Below are positions 60,146 through 64,000 of a stretch of 64,000 bases of DNA, piece by piece. The DNA lies in contig NC_089822.1 of assembly GCF_035046505.1 (NCBI RefSeq), positions 124,926,807 through 124,990,806 of the forward strand, given 5' to 3'. This DNA is from Tiliqua scincoides (taxonomy: Eukaryota > Chordata > Lepidosauria > Squamata > Scincidae). The notes under the pieces were generated by a model. It made no database searches and was not told the DNA's origin. It was given only the letters and a program-made list of their open reading frames with translations. Each line of letters begins with the position of its first letter. Position 1 is the first letter of the stretch. The position numbers and the translations under genes were made by a program.

Positions 60146-60175
60146 TTTTCATACGATTTAATAATCGTATGAAAA
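60146..60175. repeat. perfect hairpin in the last STAC3 intron
   Basis: TTTTCATACGATT at 60146-60158 is exactly inverted at 60163-60175, with a four-base TAAT loop. Confidence 0.85.
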
Positions 60176-60352
60176 CATGAGATACAAACTTTGAAAAATA
60201 TATAAAATATTGTGAGGAAACACTTGTGCCTGCTTACAAAGGAAAAGATCCTACAGATCAAAGACTTGAGCCAGTGTTCCCGCTGACCCCCCCCCCCCCC
60301 AAAAAAAACACCTATTCATGGTTCTTGCTATTCAGAGCAGTATGCATTAGAA

Positions 60353-60786
60353 CAGGGGTGTCCAAACTTTTTGGCAGGAGGGCCACATCATCTCTCTGAC
60401 ACTGTGTTGAAGGCCCGAAAAAAAAAGAATTTACATTTCAAATTTGAATAAATTTACATAAATCGACATATTAGAGATGAAACTTTTATGAACGAATGAA
60501 GGTCTTATAATAGCTCAAGGCCTATAAAAGGCACAAAGCAAGACCGGCCTTTCCTTTGCTGCCGCTGCGGCATCACACAAGCAGCGGAGGGAGCCCTCAG
60601 CCTGCAGCTCACGTGAGAGGTTGAACAGCTGCCCTCACACTGAGAGCAGTTGCACTGGGTCAGCACAGGCTCCAGCAAGACTCCAGAGGGCCAGAGGCTC
60701 ATTTGAGACTGGGGGCTCCCTGCAGGCTGGATTGGGAGTCCTTGAGGGTTGCAAATGGACCCCGGGTTGGGATTTGGGCACCCCTG
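60353..60786. mobile_element. hAT-type element in the last STAC3 intron
   Basis: Ends CAGGGGTGTCCAAACTTTTT and GATTTGGGCACCCCTG. The duplication is CATTAGAA at 60345-60352 and CATTAGGA at 60787-60794, one mismatch. It belongs to the same group as 4325-4787. Confidence 0.9.
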
Positions 60787-60851
60787 CATTAGGATAAGGA
60801 AGGTGGAGGGAGGGAGAGAGAGAGAGAACAAATGCGCATTCTGGTTGTGGG

Positions 60852-61003
60852 CAGTAACTGTTACCCTGCACATGCCCGATCTCGTCTGATCTCGGAAGCT
60901 AAGCAGGGTCAGGCCTGGTTAGTACTTGGATGGGAGACCGCATGGGAATACCGGGTGCTGTAGGCTTATACCATAGTCTTTCGAGACTGAAGGTTGCCAA
61001 CCA
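60852..61003 (+). mobile_element. 5S rRNA-derived SINE in the last STAC3 intron
   Basis: From the CCCGATCTCGTCTGATCTCG motif through GTACTTGGATGGGAGACCGC and GGGAATACCGGGTGCTGTAG the copy follows the vertebrate 5S rRNA sequence, including the internal promoter region. It then carries a non-5S tail ending CGAGACTGAAGGTTGCCAAC. The 5' end of true 5S rRNA is replaced by AACTGTTACCCTGCACATG. It lies antisense to STAC3 and ends at 61003, only 14 nt from the exon edge at 61018. No clear target duplication is seen around this copy. It closely resembles the copy at 45587-45743. Confidence 0.9.
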
Positions 61004-61017
61004 TGGACCCAACGTAC

Positions 61018-61167
61018 CTGATCCTTTTTTAGTGTGATCTGCCCAATCTCTTTGTTGCCTACAAAGGATCGCAGCACCTTGTGCACCCGTTCTCCAGCCC
61101 GTACCCGGATAATGAAGTTTGGTGGGAAGTATCCAATTTTGTCCCCAATCTCCCCAACTTTCTTACC
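61018..61167 (-). CDS. stac3: STAC3 internal coding exon (end of SH3-1, linker, start of SH3-2)
   Basis: Fifty codons in phase 0 read [20 protein letters not shown], then [20 protein letters not shown], then [10 protein letters not shown]. The [13 protein letters not shown] and [17 protein letters not shown] blocks are diagnostic of STAC3. The acceptor is CTTAG at 61168-61172, the donor CAG|GTACGT at 61017 downward. Compared with the human protein as I recall it (WWRGKIGEKVGFFPPNF), the lizard exon has four additional residues (KVGE) between the conserved GK and IGDKIG, which would lengthen the distal-loop side of SH3-1. Three AG dinucleotides in a row (exon edge, +6 and +18) are all in frame, so the exact acceptor is not certain. 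The first SH3 domain binds the II-III loop of CaV1.1; the second is needed for function with it. Confidence 0.95.
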
Positions 61168-62896
61168 CTAAGAGAGACACACATGGAGATGAGTCAATCC
61201 CTCCCCCCACCATGACTGACAACAAACAGGGCAGGTTTAATATAATTGAGAGTATTTGTTTCCTGAAAAATAGCAAGAAAAAAAATTCTTGACAATTGTC
61301 AATTTAACTCTCCCCACTCAGACAGCCTTTTCCCACCATCAAACATGCACAAACTAGTGAAAGAGATGTCAGGATAGAAACTCTGGCTAACATGATATGT
61401 CGATTTCTATTTCTTCCTCTCCTAAAACATACATCAGCTATCACTCTTTACATCCTGGTTTCTCATTCAGCAATTTCCAAGAGACTGTAATGAGTTGGCC
61501 TGTTCTAAAAGGGCAACATTACAATGAGCATTGCCAGAGAAAAGCTACTGAGCCCTTACACTAAATCACCACTTTCAAAGGGAAAAGGACTTCCAGTACA
61601 AAAGGGTTCTTTAAGCTCTTCAACAGAAACATTCAGTTTCTTGCCCAAGCAAGAAAGGGCTTGTCACATGTTTTAGGGTGACAGTGAAAGGGCATGTTAC
61701 AAAACAAACATGGCGTTTGCAACCCTGTGGTTGCCTCCTAAGGATGAGGAAGTAGTGGGGTGGGATCATTTGCAGGGAAAAATAGGAGGATGCAGTGCTT
61801 AATCTTTTCCCCGCCCACCAACTTCTCAATATTTCTCCCCTCAGTCCATTTTTTTCCTGGTTTTGCCCTAAGACCAGAAATAAGCTGGTTGGGGTTAAGA
61901 GGGGTAGGCATTTTCGTACCCAGGTTCTCCTCTGCAAGTATCCCTCTGCAGATACATCAACACATTCTGAGGAAAAGCCACTTGGTAGCAATTTGGAGTA
62001 CTGTACAGAAATTACAGGGGACAAAAAGAATGAAGCACGTAGCACATTCTCTCCTCTGCTGCTTCTCTGTTCCTTGTATCTGTCCCAAAGGTGTTTTTTT
62101 AACAGCCAATAGTGTTGAGGCTCCGTGACACACTTTTGACCATAATGTGTAATTAGATCCTTAAGTGAAATGTAATGTAAAAATTTAAATTTTAATGACA
62201 TTTGAAGAAACGTAAATGAATATTAAACTGGTTTCATTGTCATAGTGTTTTTCAAGAACCCGGAGTTTGTAAGAAAATTCTGTTTAAAAGATCAGAAGCC
62301 TTTCCACAGAATTATAAATAAGACCCAGTTTCGCAATCGGCAGCGCACCAATCTCACACAGTCTGTTGAGCCTCCACACCTGACTGCCGCTCTGCCTTTC
62401 TCTCCAAGATCCATTAACATCTTTGTACTTGTTGATTGTGGTGGCTGTCAATACTTCAGCTCTGGTTGCAGTCTTAAGGATAGGAAATCTGAATGCTGGC
62501 GTTGGGCATTTCAGCCACCACAAGCAACAGGTGCCTGGGAACAGTGATGTCATAGAAATGGTTCGTTCATCCTTTGATTGGATAATGGCATTGTTAGAGT
62601 TTACCTAATGATGGATAAACCATTGAAAAAATTTAACTGTGTCATGTAAACTATACTGAATGCACTGAAAGAGCAGAGTGTGACTGCTGCGAGTAAAGTC
62701 AAACGAATCTCGTTCAAAAGTTACATCTGAGGCGAAGTTCAAATGCAATGCTTTTGCCTCTGCCTTAAGTTTTGAAGAATTTTTAAAATACATCAGCTCA
62801 TAATAAATCCAAAACTTTGCTCCAAAATAGCAACACTTGGCCCTAAAGCAGAAACACAGTTGCCCTCTCCTTGTTCCCAATGAGCCCACTCCTTAC
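61168..62896. other. STAC3 intron without recognised repeats
   Basis: This 1.7-kb intron separates the two SH3-1 exons. Opposite-strand open stretches at 61620-62201 (minus, 193 codons) and 61760-62128 (plus) overlap and show no domain, so they look like chance ORFs. The stretch 62240-62640 has mixed coding-like composition but no identifiable product. Confidence 0.45.
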
Positions 62897-62948
62897 CCGC
62901 CACCATTCTTCATTGGAGTCATCAACAATGGCAATTTTGTCCCCAGGG
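62897..62948 (-). CDS. stac3: STAC3 internal coding exon (first SH3 domain, WW motif)
   Basis: This 52-nt exon starts with one base that completes the previous codon, then reads [17 protein letters not shown]. The order DDSNEEWWR and the PGxKI lead-in match the first SH3 domain of STAC3. The double tryptophan includes the residue equivalent to human W284, whose change to serine causes Native American myopathy; it is intact here. The acceptor is TCTTTCAG at 62949-62956 and the donor is CGG|GTAAGG at 62896 downward. The intron to the next exon is 1729 bp. The exon before it (with the YFVALYRF start of SH3-1) is not visible in 62950-64000, so it probably lies beyond the window. Confidence 0.93.
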
Positions 62949-64000
62949 CTGAAAGAGAGGGCTCAAGATGAAATTATTGCTGAAAATAGGTGTGTGTGTA
63001 CATTCAGAGCTGCCCACAAACATTCTATAGCCTGGGACCAAGACGGCCAGAAGCAAATCTCCCTGCACCACTCTTATTACTATTCACCCAGATAAAGGAG
63101 GAGTCCATGAGCATTAGAGGTTGCTGAGCAAAAGACAATGTGTGCCATTGTCCTCCTTCTCACATCACTACAAACCTAAATGGAAGACCTTGCTGATGGA
63201 AGCAGCAACTAGAGCAGGTTTTGGTGGGACCCTACTGTCCTTGCTCACTCGGCCCAAGTTTGCTTTCATAAGACTTAGTTGCTTATTTCATTCTCCTCAC
63301 TCCATTCTTCTCTTTGGCCTTCCTAATCCCTAAGAAGTTTCCCAACTCACAGAGTCCTCCCTTGAAGGATAAAGGCAGGGTGTTGGCCTGGGGCAATTCA
63401 ACCAGTGCACAGCCCTCCTATTATAGCCATCATGAAAGCACAAGGCCCAAGGCAGTTTCCCCAGTTGCCCTGCCCAAATGATATCTCTGGTCCTGAGGCA
63501 CAGCAGCATGGCGTGTCAAGTTCCAGCATGATCAATGTCCTCTGTAAGATGCCAGACTCATTCAGTGTCGCTTGATTGCAGTTATGAAGTAAGGTGACAC
63601 TGAATTAAAGCTTTATGAGCTTCTCTGAGAGACATTTATAGCTTGCACTTCAAGTAGTAAACAAAGGGGGATAACCATTGTGTTCCACAGGCCTCTGCTG
63701 TTCTTAAATAAGGGACAATCTTTCAAAATAATCAAACTATGCAAGCCTAGTACTGGCTCAGTTCCTCATTTCTTACTTAGTCCATCCCATTTATATTCCA
63801 CACTTTCTCCTAAATGATAAGAGCAGTAATGTGTGTAGATTAGGTTGGACAGTTTTACTCTTTTTCCACTGCAATCTTTTAGAAGTCTTTCAGCTTAGAA
63901 ATTGCAGAATTTTTTTGTGCAAAGCTAGTTTTGAGCTTAGAGTGTTACCACAAAATTGGCAAAGTATATCGAAACGCGATCCAAATTCTTCTACACTGGG
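62949..64000. other. STAC3 intron, unique sequence
   Basis: No further exon with STAC-family similarity was found on the minus strand between the WW-motif exon and the right edge. I see no clear repeat of the families listed elsewhere. The plus-strand ORFs here (for example 63121-63333) have no recognisable domain. Confidence 0.5.

Noticed and set aside
60852-61003. functional 5S rRNA gene
   Set aside because: The true 5' end is missing, a non-5S tail is attached, and another copy has a target duplication; it is a SINE.
61620-62201. 193-codon minus-strand ORF within a STAC3 intron
   Set aside because: It overlaps two plus-strand ORFs, has no recognisable domain and sits between two well-supported exons.
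1-64000. CRISPR arrays, operons, riboswitches
   Set aside because: The window is vertebrate nuclear DNA; no regular spacer-repeat arrays or bacterial gene layout were seen.

Overview
The window reads as nuclear DNA of a squamate reptile, most likely a lizard. The evidence is the repeat content: tRNA-derived SINEs of the Sauria type (7088-7353 is nearly complete), SINEs with a 5S rRNA-derived head, CR1- and L2-type LINE 3' ends, and many short hAT- and Harbinger-like DNA elements. There are no operons or prokaryotic signals. Species cannot be fixed from the sequence alone.

Only one host gene is recognised with confidence: the 3' end of STAC3 on the minus strand (three coding exons at 62897-62948, 61018-61167 and 59601-59699). 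They encode the second half of the first SH3 domain, the linker and the whole second SH3 domain. STAC3 is the skeletal-muscle adaptor that couples CaV1.1 to excitation-contraction coupling. The upstream exons lie beyond the right edge. The middle exon appears to carry four extra codons in the first SH3 domain and starts next to three in-frame candidate acceptor AGs. A 5S-SINE sits 14 nt from its splice donor.

The other ~59 kb (1-59600) lies downstream of STAC3 and shows no exon I can support. It is a repeat-rich gene desert with islands of unique sequence (for example 1120-1700, 14740-14920, 16970-17095, 33500-33760, 36480-36670, 48190-48420). Some of these are rich in homeodomain-type TAAT/ATTA cores and may be distal regulatory elements; that is inference.

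Mobile-element layout: (1) hAT-type short elements with 8-bp target duplications at 4325-4787, 6010-6241, 7365-8141, 18023-18512, 20898-22006, 25306-25939, 26513-26942, 31885-32498, 34437-34771, 38009-38276, 50975-51955 and 60353-60786; (2) a small palindromic family with GGGCNCAATCCTA ends and 3-bp duplications (Harbinger-like) at 8962-9134, 9566-9655, 9659-9989, 10965-11568, 31423-31601, 35323-35523 and 55470-55648; (3) 5S-SINEs at 19373-19511, 45587-45743 and 60852-61003; (4) two 5'-truncated LINE copies at 46583-46961 and 53361-53835, the second sharing its 3' tail with the 5S-SINEs; (5) a solo LTR at 20931-21662 nested in a hAT element. The most informative items are the nested insertions, where joining the flanks restores the older element, the LINE/5S-SINE tail match, and the STAC3 exon oddities.
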